Origin: CAYZRY01 sp964481005
GTDB lineage: Bacteria > Bacillota_I > Bacilli_A > RF39 > UBA660
Direction: 5' to 3'
Assembly: GCA_964481005.1 (NCBI GenBank)
Contig: CAYZRY010000009.1
Span: forward strand, 1-38,708
Length of the DNA stretch: 38,708 nucleotides
Shown: positions 1 through 7,966 of the stretch, piece after piece
How positions within the stretch are numbered: the stretch's first letter is position 1
Layout: each line of letters begins with the position of its first letter
Program-made: the position numbers and the translations under genes
Notes under the pieces: model-generated
The model's database searches: none
What the model was told of the DNA's origin: nothing
Seen by the model: the letters and a program-made list of their open reading frames with translations, nothing else

Positions 1-456
1 AATTTGTTTTTAATTGTTTTTTTACTATACATTGAAACGTTAATTACATACTTTTATTATTATAAAACAACTTACAATTCTACTATATTTTATGGCTATG
101 GATCTCTACCGACCGTTATTATATCTACTTTAATATTTATACTATTATATGATCGAAAAACAAAAAGTAATTTAATAGCTAAAGTGATTAGTTCTATTGC
201 AAGACTTTCGTTAAGTATGTATTTATTATCATTTGCAGTAGATCATTTTATATATACTAAATTACATGATAGAATTGGTTTGTTCACAAATGGAAAAGAT
301 TTTCTAAAATACATTTTTCCGATGGTCATTATCTCATTTACTATTTCCTATGTACTAGCTTTTATCGTCGAAGGTATAATAAATGTTATAAAACTTAGAC
401 TAAAAAAGAAAGAAGGTAAGAATGAAATTAATCAGTTGGAATACAAATGGAATTAG
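1..456 (+). CDS. Acyltransferase-3 family membrane protein, C-terminal part (5' truncated by window)
   Basis: The frame is open from the first base, so the gene begins upstream of the window; about 151 C-terminal residues are visible. They are very hydrophobic, with about four membrane helices, and end in a Lys-rich cytoplasmic-looking tail. The arrangement (a helix, a short basic loop, a segment reading SIARLSLSMYLLSF, then two more helices) resembles the last helices of acyltransferase-3 / OatA-type integral membrane O-acyltransferases, whose final part usually contains an S-x-G-I-Y-L-I-H-like stretch. Such enzymes O-acetylate peptidoglycan or surface glycans. The catalytic N-terminal half is not in the window, so the family call rests on the tail only. 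The last 35 bases overlap the start of the exonuclease III gene, so the two are probably co-transcribed and translationally coupled. Confidence 0.6.
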   Translation, partial: NLFLIVFLLYIETLITYFYYYKTTYNSTIFYGYGSLPTVIISTLIFILLYDRKTKSNLIAKVISSIARLSLSMYLLSFAVDHFIYTKLHDRIGLFTNGKDFLKYIFPMVIISFTISYVLAFIVEGIINVIKLRLKKKEGKNEINQLEYKWN

Positions 457-1177
457 AGCAGCTATAAATAAAGGTTTTTACGATTTTTTTAAAGAAGTAG
501 ATGCCGATATCTTTTGCATTCAAGAAACAAAGATGCAAGAAGGTCAAGTTGAAATAGATAGTCCTGGTTATTATCAGTACTGGGATTCTGCTATAAAAAA
601 AGGTTATTCTGGAACTTTAGTTTTTACTAAAGAAAAACCAATTAGTTATCATAAAGGATTGGGATTGGATAATCACGATCTAGAGGGTAGAGTAGTAACG
701 CTAGAGTTTGAAAAATTTTATTTAGTTAATGTTTATACACCAAACTCTAAAGATGGATTACTTAGATTAGATTACCGCGTAAATGAGTGGGATAAAGAAT
801 TTAGAGACTATGTAAATCGTCTAAAGGAAGAAAAGAGTGTCGTAATCTGTGGGGACTTGAATGTTGCTCACAATGAAATTGATCTTGCTAATCCTGCGAC
901 TAATCATTTCTCCGCAGGTTTCTCTGATGAGGAAAGAGAATCATTTACTAAACTGCTGGACACAGGCTTTATTGATACATTTAGATATTTATATCCAGAT
1001 ACAGTTAAGTATTCCTGGTGGAGTTATAGAACGGCTGCTAGAGAACGAAATGCTGGATGGAGAATCGACTATTTTCTTGTTTCAAAAGATTTAGAGAAAA
1101 AGATAATTTCAGCCGATATACTAAATGATGTATTTGGTAGTGATCACTGCCCAGTTAGTTTAGAGCTTGAAATTTGA
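422..1177 (+). CDS. exoA: Exodeoxyribonuclease III / AP endonuclease
   Basis: Cytoplasmic DNA repair enzyme of the Xth/APE1 family, which cleaves abasic sites and removes 3' blocking groups. The 251 residues match the family length. The metal and catalytic residues expected for the fold are visible: N7 in SWNTNGIRA, E35 in IQETK, Y105 in NVYTPNS, D145 and N147 in GDLNVAH, D216 in GWRIDYFLVS, and the terminal D241-H242 pair in SDHCP. The ATG at 422 follows a GAAGGTAAG-type ribosome binding site inside the end of the upstream acyltransferase gene. The stop codon at 1175-1177 lies inside the -35 element of the next promoter, so the genes are packed with no spare sequence. Function is confident from family motifs. 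Confidence 0.95.
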   Translation: MKLISWNTNGIRAAINKGFYDFFKEVDADIFCIQETKMQEGQVEIDSPGYYQYWDSAIKKGYSGTLVFTKEKPISYHKGLGLDNHDLEGRVVTLEFEKFYLVNVYTPNSKDGLLRLDYRVNEWDKEFRDYVNRLKEEKSVVICGDLNVAHNEIDLANPATNHFSAGFSDEERESFTKLLDTGFIDTFRYLYPDTVKYSWWSYRTAARERNAGWRIDYFLVSKDLEKKIISADILNDVFGSDHCPVSLELEI

Positions 1178-1202
1178 TAATAAAAACAGATAATGTTATA
1201 AT
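1174..1202 (+). promoter_or_regulatory. Promoter of the OpgB-like gene
   Basis: TTGATA (1174-1179), a 17-base spacer and TATAAT (1197-1202) preceded by TGT, an extended -10. The -35 overlaps the exoA stop codon. The ribosome binding site AGGAGG is at 1226-1231, four bases before the ATG at 1236. Confidence 0.8.
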
Positions 1203-1235
1203 CTATGTACACAGAATAATTATTCAGGAGGTTAT

Positions 1236-3032
1236 ATGATTAGTACAATTTTATCTGTTTTTTTTCCGCCATTTATTGGATTATATGTTTTATATGTTAA
1301 TAAGAGACATAATATAAAGCAAGCATTTAGATACTATATTATTTTATTCTATATATCTAATGCATCAGCAATTATTTCTATAATATATTTATTGAAAAAA
1401 GAATTAACTTTTGGGCCTAATATTTTTGTTTTTTATGGTATAATTGCTGGACTAATAAGTTATTTGGTTGCAAAATTTATTACACTAAATCACCAAAAAT
1501 TTCATTTTAGCTTAGAGAAGTCAAAAGATAAAAATAGTATTGTTAAAGATACAATTGCATACATTATTTTGGCTATTACAACACTGTTAGCAGGAGGTTT
1601 GGCTTATTACAAGAATTATTTTACATACACTAACTTCGAAAATTTGTTCTTTGCATTGGGAAACAATTTAGCAGGAACCAGTGCTGAAGTAATTAAAGCT
1701 ATCAGTATTTACATCATTATTTTCTTTATATTGTTTTTCTCTATTTCGACAATTTTCATTTTCTCACATAAATACAATTTAATCCTAAACATTAACAAAA
1801 GAAAATATAGATTAATTCCGATAGGACTTTTTGCCAAAAGAACTATATTGGGAAGTTTGTCTTTATTAATTGTTGTCATATTAATAGGTATTAAAGAACT
1901 AGATGTATATTCTTTCTACAGAATGATGACTAATCCCAGTACAATATATGAAGAAAAGTATGTTGAACCACAAAAAGTTAAATTAACTTTTCCGGAAAAG
2001 AAAAAAAATGTAATTCACATTATATTAGAATCAATGGAAAATTCTTTATTTAGCAGTGATAAAGGTGGAGCATATATTGAAACGGTTATTCCCGAGTTAC
2101 AACAATTAGCGTTAGATAATACAAGTTTTTCTCCAAATGAAAAAATAGCTAGTGGTCTTTTTGTCCCAGTGGGATGTAATTGGACCGCTGCAGGGATGGT
2201 GTGTCAATCGTCTGGTTTGGGTTTAAGATACGGACTATCTCTTAAGGAAAATAACAAAACATTCTTACCTGGTGCATATCCACTTGGACAAATTCTTGAA
2301 TCTGAAGGTTATAACTTAAAGATAATAATGGGTAGTGATGGTAGTTTCAATAATAGAGATTTATATTATATGAAACACGGTAATCATGAAGTTATAGATT
2401 TATATAAAGCGATGGCTCTTGAGTATATCCCTAAGGGTTACCATAACTCTTGGTGGGGCTTTGAAGATTCCAAGCTATATGAGATGTCTAAGACAGAACT
2501 ATCATTGTTAGCTAAAGAGAATAAACCTTTCGCATATACAATGTTAACTGTAGACACTCACTTTCCTGAAGGATATTTAGATGAAAGTTGTCAGAGCAAT
2601 CACAGTAGTCAGTATTTATCTACTTATGCGTGTGCATCGACTATGCTATCTGAATTTATTAACTGGCTAAAGGATCAAGACTTTTATAAAGATACGGTTG
2701 TGGTTATAACTGGTGATCACTTGACAATGCAGGATAAAATGTTTCAAGGTATGAGATATGAAAACAGATACATTTATAATGCGATTGTAAATAGTTCAGT
2801 CAAAGCGGAGAGTGAAATTAGACAAGGAAGTTCTTTTGATGTTTTTCCAACAATACTAGCTAGTATGGGGGTTAAAATTGATGGAGATCGTCTGGGACTT
2901 GGAACAAACCTTTATTCTTCGAAACCAACCTTGATTGATGAAATGGGACTTGAAAAGTTTAAAAAGGAAACAGCAGCGATATCTAGGTATTATATAGACA
3001 ATATCGTTAACTTACCAAAGGAGAGTAAATAA
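1236..3032 (+). CDS. OpgB/LtaS-like phosphoglycerol transferase (sulfatase superfamily)
   Basis: A membrane-anchored enzyme of the alkaline phosphatase/sulfatase superfamily that should transfer phosphoglycerol to an extracytoplasmic acceptor. About five or six helices fill residues 1-218, followed by an extracellular catalytic domain from about residue 255. Metal and nucleophile motifs: E265 in HIILESMENS, T317 in NWTAAGMVCQSSG, D440 and H442 in TVDTHFPEG, and D494-H495 in ITGDHLTM. The W-T-x-A-G-M segment around the nucleophile and the DTHxPxG motif look more like OpgB/MdoB (phosphoglycerol transferase I) than like classical LtaS. Several Cys (314, 323, 452, 466) could form extracellular disulfides. 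Its own extended -10 promoter lies upstream. The next gene starts on the last base of its stop codon (TAATG). Whether the acceptor is lipoteichoic acid or another glycan cannot be told from sequence. Confidence 0.8.
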   Translation: MISTILSVFFPPFIGLYVLYVNKRHNIKQAFRYYIILFYISNASAIISIIYLLKKELTFGPNIFVFYGIIAGLISYLVAKFITLNHQKFHFSLEKSKDKNSIVKDTIAYIILAITTLLAGGLAYYKNYFTYTNFENLFFALGNNLAGTSAEVIKAISIYIIIFFILFFSISTIFIFSHKYNLILNINKRKYRLIPIGLFAKRTILGSLSLLIVVILIGIKELDVYSFYRMMTNPSTIYEEKYVEPQKVKLTFPEKKKNVIHIILESMENSLFSSDKGGAYIETVIPELQQLALDNTSFSPNEKIASGLFVPVGCNWTAAGMVCQSSGLGLRYGLSLKENNKTFLPGAYPLGQILESEGYNLKIIMGSDGSFNNRDLYYMKHGNHEVIDLYKAMALEYIPKGYHNSWWGFEDSKLYEMSKTELSLLAKENKPFAYTMLTVDTHFPEGYLDESCQSNHSSQYLSTYACASTMLSEFINWLKDQDFYKDTVVVITGDHLTMQDKMFQGMRYENRYIYNAIVNSSVKAESEIRQGSSFDVFPTILASMGVKIDGDRLGLGTNLYSSKPTLIDEMGLEKFKKETAAISRYYIDNIVNLPKESK

Positions 3033-3307
3033 TGATAATAATTGAATTGTTACTTAGAATTATGCCCAGTATATTTATAATGTTTATTTTAGAAAAGTTA
3101 GTTAAGCTAGCAAAGTTTGAAAAGATTTATCTGCTATTTATATTAATACTTACAAGTAATGTTTTTGTCTATTATATATTTAGAAATACTGGTATGGATT
3201 TTTACTTTACGCCATCATTTATGATAAAGTTAAGTATAGCTCTATTTATAATAAATATATTTATTATGTATATATTTACTTTAATTAGATTAAGAAAAAA
3301 TAAATAA
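3032..3307 (+). CDS. Small three-helix membrane protein
   Basis: A 91-residue protein that is nearly all hydrophobic, with probable helices at about 5-22, 32-50 and 65-85, and a basic C-terminal tail. I recognise no family. It starts on the A of the upstream stop codon (TAATG), with AAAGGAGAG just before, so it is translationally coupled to the OpgB-like enzyme and probably works with it, for example as a membrane partner; this is inference from position only. Codon use is as A/T-rich as its neighbour's. Confidence 0.6.
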   Translation: MIIIELLLRIMPSIFIMFILEKLVKLAKFEKIYLLFILILTSNVFVYYIFRNTGMDFYFTPSFMIKLSIALFIINIFIMYIFTLIRLRKNK

Positions 3308-3313
3308 TTTTAA

Positions 3314-3345
3314 AATATAATACTATCTTGTGATAGTATTATATT
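3314..3345 (+). repeat. 14-bp perfect inverted repeat with TATAAT in its left arm
   Basis: Left arm 3314-3327, loop TTGT 3328-3331, right arm 3332-3345; the core pairs ATAATACTATC with GATAGTATTAT. No T-tract follows, so it is not a standard intrinsic terminator. TATAAT at 3316-3321 lies inside the left arm, and a start seven bases downstream would fall on the first loop base. It may be an operator, an mRNA hairpin on read-through RNA, or a promoter-linked insulator for the flippase gene. Confidence 0.6.
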
Positions 3346-3361
3346 AATGTGTAGGAGAGTT

Positions 3362-4870
3362 ATGAGAACAAAGAGAGCTTTTAAAAATTTGGTTTTTGCT
3401 TTTATCCAGCAGTTAGTTGGTATTTTTACGAGCTTTATTGTTCCACCGCTTATCATAACTACTTTTGGTTCTGCAATAAATGGACTGGTAGCAACAATTA
3501 GACAACTGACTAGTTATGTACAGTTAGTAGGATCGGGGATCGCTTCAGTTAGTACTTATTCACTGTATGAGCCTTTGGCAAGAGGTGATAAACAAAAGAT
3601 TAGCAGTGTATATAATGCTAGTAGTAAAGCTTTTACTAGGGCAGGTAATATATTTAGTTTAATAGTTTTATTTGTCGCAATATTTTATTCATTGGTAGTC
3701 GAAAAAGGTATATCTAACTTAACGGTCTTTTTACTCGTCCTAGTTATGGGAATAGCTGGTGCTTCGGAGTTCTTTGTCGTAGGTAAATATCAAGCTCTTC
3801 TAAATGCTGATCAGAAAAATTACATCTTTGCGATTGCCCAATCACTAGGTAATTTAGCACTCGTCCTAGTTACAGTTATTTTAATTAAACTTAATCAAGG
3901 AATTGTCGTTGTACAGTTAGGAGCATCGATTGTCTATGTTTTAAGAATTATCATTATAACTTATTATGTTAAGAAGAATTATCCGTTCCTCGATAGTTCG
4001 GTAAGTAGTGATGGAGCAAGTTTAAAGCAGCGCAAAGATGCCATTGTTCATGAGATAGCAGGTCTTGTCATTGGTTCTTCGTCAGTTGTGCTAGTTAGCT
4101 TGCTGCTTGGCTTAAAAGAAGCTAGTATATATTCTGTTTACTTACTTGTTTTCTCTGGTTTAAATATGATTAGTTTATCAGTTTCAAATGCGATCTATGC
4201 TTCTTTTGGTGATGCTATCACTAGAGGAGAAAATGAAATATTAAATAGAGCTTACGATGTTTATGAATGGCTGTACTTTCTGATGGTCTTTATTATCTAT
4301 ACTTCAGCTTATTTACTAATTGATCCATTTATCTCTGTCTATACCTCAGGGATGATTGATGCTAAATATATGGTTCCAACGCTTGGAGCAATTCTAGCTA
4401 TAACCGGTCTTTTAAACAATGTTAAAACTCCTCCTAGAACTTTGATAACGGCAGCTGGTCACTTTACTAAAACCCGTAATAGAGCTATTATCGAGATGAT
4501 TATAAATATCTCTTTCCAACTAGCTTTAATTCCGTTTTACGGTCTTATTGGAGCAGCCCTTGGTAACCTTGCATCGGCAATTTACAGAAGCATCGATACA
4601 ATAATATACAGTAATAAACATATTCTAAAGATTTCAAATCAGCGAGCACTAGTAAGATTAGTTAGTTTTGCTGTTAGTTTTCTAGCCCTAGTTATTTTAG
4701 TGCCACAGCTATTTGACCTAAGTAGTAATGGTTATCGAAACTGGTTATTCCTAGCTATTCAAGTTACAGTCGTAAATATTATCTTTTATACATTTATTCA
4801 ATATGTATTTGAAAAGAATATTTTTACTAAAAGTAAAAATTTACTTAGTTTAATAATTAAAAAAGCCTAA
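3362..4870 (+). CDS. Wzx-type polysaccharide flippase (MOP/PST family)
   Basis: About 502 residues with 12-14 predicted membrane helices and a basic N-terminus, the profile of polysaccharide-synthesis flippases that move undecaprenyl-linked glycan units across the membrane. Typical features include an N-terminal helix starting after RAFKNL, the segment TIRQLTSYVQLVGSGIAS with its small residues, and a late FYGLIGAALGNL helix. I chose the ATG at 3362 because AGGAGA at 3353-3358 lies just before it. The in-frame ATG at 3347 would put the ribosome binding site inside the gene. It opens the surface-glycan locus. Its stop codon is inside a strong terminator hairpin, so it is probably a separate transcript from the next genes. 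Confidence 0.85.
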   Translation: MRTKRAFKNLVFAFIQQLVGIFTSFIVPPLIITTFGSAINGLVATIRQLTSYVQLVGSGIASVSTYSLYEPLARGDKQKISSVYNASSKAFTRAGNIFSLIVLFVAIFYSLVVEKGISNLTVFLLVLVMGIAGASEFFVVGKYQALLNADQKNYIFAIAQSLGNLALVLVTVILIKLNQGIVVVQLGASIVYVLRIIIITYYVKKNYPFLDSSVSSDGASLKQRKDAIVHEIAGLVIGSSSVVLVSLLLGLKEASIYSVYLLVFSGLNMISLSVSNAIYASFGDAITRGENEILNRAYDVYEWLYFLMVFIIYTSAYLLIDPFISVYTSGMIDAKYMVPTLGAILAITGLLNNVKTPPRTLITAAGHFTKTRNRAIIEMIINISFQLALIPFYGLIGAALGNLASAIYRSIDTIIYSNKHILKISNQRALVRLVSFAVSFLALVILVPQLFDLSSNGYRNWLFLAIQVTVVNIIFYTFIQYVFEKNIFTKSKNLLSLIIKKA

Positions 4871-4880
4871 TGGCTTTTTT
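4859..4880 (+). terminator. Intrinsic terminator after the flippase gene
   Basis: Perfect 9-bp stem AAAAAAGCC / GGCTTTTTT with a TAAT loop and a terminal T-run. The flippase stop codon is in the loop. Confidence 0.85.
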
Positions 4881-4901
4881 CTTTATCCTACCACTCATAT
4901 A

Positions 4902-4910
4902 TGTTATAAT
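4902..4910 (+). promoter_or_regulatory. Extended -10 promoter of the glycosyltransferase operon
   Basis: TGTTATAAT with no good -35 (TTTATC at 4882-4887). The predicted start, about 4917, coincides with the ribosome binding site TAGGAGA at 4916-4922, leaving a leader of about 11 nt before the ATG at 4928. Confidence 0.65.
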
Positions 4911-4927
4911 TTTATTAGGAGATACTC

Positions 4928-5620
4928 ATGAAAAAATTAAAAGTATTAGCAATTATTCCTGCTTACAACGAAGAGGGAAGTATAAAAAAAGTAGTCGAAG
5001 ATCTCGAGAAAAATGCCAAGGGAATTGACTATGTTATCGTCAATGATGGTTCGACTGATAAAACGCTCGAGGTCATTAAGAAAAATAAATATAATCATAT
5101 TGATCTATTTGTCAATCTCGGTGTCTTTGGTGCTGTTCAGACGGGTTTTCTATATGCCCTTGAAAATGGTTATGACTGTGCTATGCAGTTTGATGGTGAT
5201 GGTCAGCATAAAGCTGAAACTATCAAAAAGATGTTACCCTATATTGAAGATTACAACATTGTAATAGGTTCCCGTTTTGCTAAAAAGAAACGTAACTATT
5301 CAGCTAGGATGATCGGGTCACGTATTCTTACCACAGCTATCTTTCTAGTTACTGGCAAAAAGATTTATGACCCTACTAGTGGATTAAGAATTTATGACCG
5401 CCAGACGATGATCGATTATGCTAAGGATCAAAATAACCCACCAGAACCAGATACTTTGGTCTATATGCTTAAGAAGAAAAAGAAAATTATTGAAATACCA
5501 GTTGAAATGGATGAGCGAGTGCATGGTCAGTCATACTTTAAGAGCTATACTAACTCGGCAAGATTTATGGCGAGAATGATTATTTCAATTATCTTAATTC
5601 AACCGTTTAGAAAGAGGTAA
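4928..5620 (+). CDS. Family 2 glycosyltransferase, polyprenyl-phosphate sugar synthase type
   Basis: A 230-residue GT-A fold enzyme. It starts with AIIPAYNEEGSI (nucleotide-binding strand), then D40 in VNDGSTD, the metal-binding D89-x-D91 in QFDGDGQH, and a DPTSGLRIYD segment near residue 155. This pattern, with a basic C-terminus that could sit on the membrane, is that of DPM1-like synthases that load a sugar onto polyprenyl phosphate. It is followed two bases later by a DUF2304 protein, a pairing that is common for this GT2 subgroup. It is the first gene of a run of eight genes that appear to share one promoter. The sugar donor cannot be deduced. Confidence 0.85.
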   Translation: MKKLKVLAIIPAYNEEGSIKKVVEDLEKNAKGIDYVIVNDGSTDKTLEVIKKNKYNHIDLFVNLGVFGAVQTGFLYALENGYDCAMQFDGDGQHKAETIKKMLPYIEDYNIVIGSRFAKKKRNYSARMIGSRILTTAIFLVTGKKIYDPTSGLRIYDRQTMIDYAKDQNNPPEPDTLVYMLKKKKKIIEIPVEMDERVHGQSYFKSYTNSARFMARMIISIILIQPFRKR

Positions 5621-5622
5621 AT

Positions 5623-5955
5623 ATGTCAGATACACTTAGAATTGTTTTATTAGTTGCCAGTTTAATAACTGGCGTATTCATAATACGTCGCATTAGAATT
5701 CATAAACTAAATATCGAAGATGCCATCGTTTGGTTAATTTGGTCGATATTTCTCTTGTTTTCAGCTATCTTTACCAAAGAGATAAATGAACTATCTAAAT
5801 TACTTGGTTTTCAGACTACTAATAACTTTGTCTTTACCGCTTTTATCTTTTACTTATATATTATTAGTTTCTTTCATACTATTAAAATATCACAGCTTAA
5901 AGAAAAGAATAAAAAATTAGTTCAAAGACTAAGTATTGAAGCTAAAAACAAATAG
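5623..5955 (+). CDS. DUF2304 small membrane protein
   Basis: 110 residues with three predicted helices (about 5-20, 32-50, 67-86), the motif pattern RIRIHKL..IEDAIVWLIWS, and a final charged helix that may be coiled coil. This fits DUF2304, a family that typically sits next to GT2 synthases in glycan clusters and is thought to help them at the membrane; its biochemical role is unknown. It starts two bases after the preceding stop, with AGAGG as ribosome binding site. Confidence 0.75.
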   Translation: MSDTLRIVLLVASLITGVFIIRRIRIHKLNIEDAIVWLIWSIFLLFSAIFTKEINELSKLLGFQTTNNFVFTAFIFYLYIISFFHTIKISQLKEKNKKLVQRLSIEAKNK

Positions 5956-5964
5956 GGAGGTACT

Positions 5965-6750
5965 ATGTTAAAACTTGATGTATTGTTATCTGCTTATAAG
6001 ATGTCTAGTATTAAAGAGTTAAAGCTAGCTAAAAAGAACATTGGTAAGAATTTAATTATTGTCAATCAGATGATGGATAAAGAAGTTAGTTATATCAGTG
6101 ATGGAGTAGAGGTCTACGATGTCAAAGAAAAGGGTATTTCGGCTTCGCGAAATCTTTTGATTGAACTATCGCAAGCTGATATTTGTGTCATGACTGATGA
6201 CGATATTAGTTTTAGTAAAGATTATCGGGAGAAGTTATTAGCGGCTTATGCTAAATATCCCGAGGCTGATGTCATTACCTTCAACCTTAAGAAGGGCAAA
6301 GATATCTATGGCTTTGATAGAGATAAAAAACTTAATTATATCGATTTATTTAGAATCTTAGCCGTTCAAATATCTTTTCGAAGAGATAAAATTATTACTA
6401 AGAATATTCGTTATGATGAAAACTTTGGTATTGGATCTGGAATAATTAATATTGGCGAAGAAAATGTTTTTTTGACGGATTGTTATAAGAAAGGGTTAAA
6501 GATATATCATATAGCCCAGACTTTAGTTGAGCATCCAGACGAAGATACAACTGGTGAGAAGTGGACTGTTGCAAGTATCGAAGATAGAGCCGCTACAGCA
6601 AAAAGAACACTTGGCATATTCAGTTTTAGTTTATTTATATACACGCTGATTACGAAACGTAAATTCTATCGTAAAGTAATGAGTACTAAAGAGTTTGTCA
6701 AAGCATACTACCGTGGTTATGCTAAATATAAGAAAATAAGAAAGAGGTAA
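5965..6750 (+). CDS. Family 2-like glycosyltransferase
   Basis: 261 residues with a GT-A-like layout but a divergent N-terminus: instead of a PxYN and DGS pair it has LLSAYKMSS followed by GISASRNLLIELSQADICVMTDDDISF, in which the D-D-D triplet is the likely metal site. GIGSGIINIGEENVFL later in the protein resembles the acceptor-side acidic motif of GT2 enzymes. The last 50 residues are basic and amphipathic. A strong GGGAGG ribosome binding site precedes the ATG. It is likely to add one sugar of the glycan repeat; donor and acceptor are unknown. Confidence 0.7.
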   Translation: MLKLDVLLSAYKMSSIKELKLAKKNIGKNLIIVNQMMDKEVSYISDGVEVYDVKEKGISASRNLLIELSQADICVMTDDDISFSKDYREKLLAAYAKYPEADVITFNLKKGKDIYGFDRDKKLNYIDLFRILAVQISFRRDKIITKNIRYDENFGIGSGIINIGEENVFLTDCYKKGLKIYHIAQTLVEHPDEDTTGEKWTVASIEDRAATAKRTLGIFSFSLFIYTLITKRKFYRKVMSTKEFVKAYYRGYAKYKKIRKR

Positions 6751-6751
6751 A

Positions 6752-7966
6752 ATGAGATATATAAGTGCACTATTTAGATTTTCTATATATACAGTGAAGA
6801 TACTGTTTTATAATATAGCCAGTATTTTTTACCGTGATAAAAAGAAATTTAAAAATGCTTATCTCTTTTGTGAAAGAGGGGATGAAGCTAGAGACAATGC
6901 CTATTGGATGTTTAAGTATTATCGGGAGAATCATCCGGAGGTTAACAGTTACTATGTCATTAGTAAGAATAATACCAAGGATTACGACAAAGTAAAGAAA
7001 CTTGGTCCAACTATCGAGTTTAAGTCTTTTGAGCATCAGATGGCCATTATTTTTAGTGATACCTATGTCTCAGCTCATACCGGATATCTTATTCCATACA
7101 ATTATCGTCTATTTAGATTTTTGACGGATTTTCGTAGAAAAAAGAAATTTATTTTTCTCCAGCATGGAATCATCTACAACGATTTATCTTTTCATCTTAG
7201 TAATAAACTGATGCCTATCGATTTATTTATCACATCGATCAGAGAAGAATACAATTACCTAAATAGAAAATTAGATTATCCTAAGGGCGTTATCAAATTA
7301 ACTGGTTTAGCTCGTTTTGATAATCTCAATGAATATAAAACTAAAAGATACATATTATTTATGCCTAGCTGGAGAAACTATATTTTGACAGCTTCGTATA
7401 AGAATAAAAATTCAAGTAAAGAAGTAGAAACTTTCATGGCTAGTGAATATTACAAACGTTTTTATTCACTACTTAACAGTAGTCTCCTTCAAAATATGCT
7501 TAAAGAAAATAATTTAGAACTGTGGTTTTATCCCCATTACGAAGTGCAGAAGTTTATCAATTTATTTCAGATTCAAAATTCGAAGATTAAGATTTTAAAT
7601 AGAGAAGACTATTACATACCTGACTTGCTTAAGGAAGCCAAAGTTTTAATTACCGATTATTCGTCAGTTTTCTTTGACTTTGCCTATATGAAAAAGCCTA
7701 GTATCTATTATCAGTTTGATCAGGAAGAGTTCTATGAGAAGCAATATGCTAAAGGTTACTTTAGATATGAGCGAGATGCTTTTGGCGAAGTAGTCAAAGA
7801 TGAGAAAGAGCTCATTAAGGCTTTGAAAGAAATAATTGATAATGATTTTGAACTTGAGAAAGTATATAGACAGCGAGTTGATCGTACATTTAAATATCGT
7901 GATGATAAGAATTGCGCTAGAATAGCTAAAGAGATAGAGGATTTGAAGAATGAAGCAGAAGTTTAG
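6752..7966 (+). CDS. CDP-glycerol glycerophosphotransferase family protein (TagB/TagF-like)
   Basis: 404 residues. The C-terminal two thirds are typical of poly(glycerol-phosphate) transferases that use CDP-glycerol: FIFLQHGII near residue 130, ILFMPSWRNYI near 203, LWFYPHYE near 258, and ITDYSSVFFDFAYMKKP near 300, the conserved nucleotide/phosphate binding signature. The N-terminal amphipathic stretch could attach it to the membrane. The length suits a TagB-like primase or short transferase more than the long TagF polymerases. It indicates a glycerol-phosphate substituent or backbone in the surface polymer, matching the OpgB-like enzyme upstream. It begins one base after the preceding stop and its end overlaps the next gene by 17 bases. 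Confidence 0.85.
   Translation: MRYISALFRFSIYTVKILFYNIASIFYRDKKKFKNAYLFCERGDEARDNAYWMFKYYRENHPEVNSYYVISKNNTKDYDKVKKLGPTIEFKSFEHQMAIIFSDTYVSAHTGYLIPYNYRLFRFLTDFRRKKKFIFLQHGIIYNDLSFHLSNKLMPIDLFITSIREEYNYLNRKLDYPKGVIKLTGLARFDNLNEYKTKRYILFMPSWRNYILTASYKNKNSSKEVETFMASEYYKRFYSLLNSSLLQNMLKENNLELWFYPHYEVQKFINLFQIQNSKIKILNREDYYIPDLLKEAKVLITDYSSVFFDFAYMKKPSIYYQFDQEEFYEKQYAKGYFRYERDAFGEVVKDEKELIKALKEIIDNDFELEKVYRQRVDRTFKYRDDKNCARIAKEIEDLKNEAEV

Noticed and set aside
861..1094. Open frame of 77 codons inside exonuclease III
   Set aside because: Shadow of the real gene in another frame, with no ribosome binding site and no sensible protein.
3347..3361. Flippase start at ATG 3347
   Set aside because: It lies upstream of the ribosome binding site AGGAGA, which instead serves the ATG at 3362.
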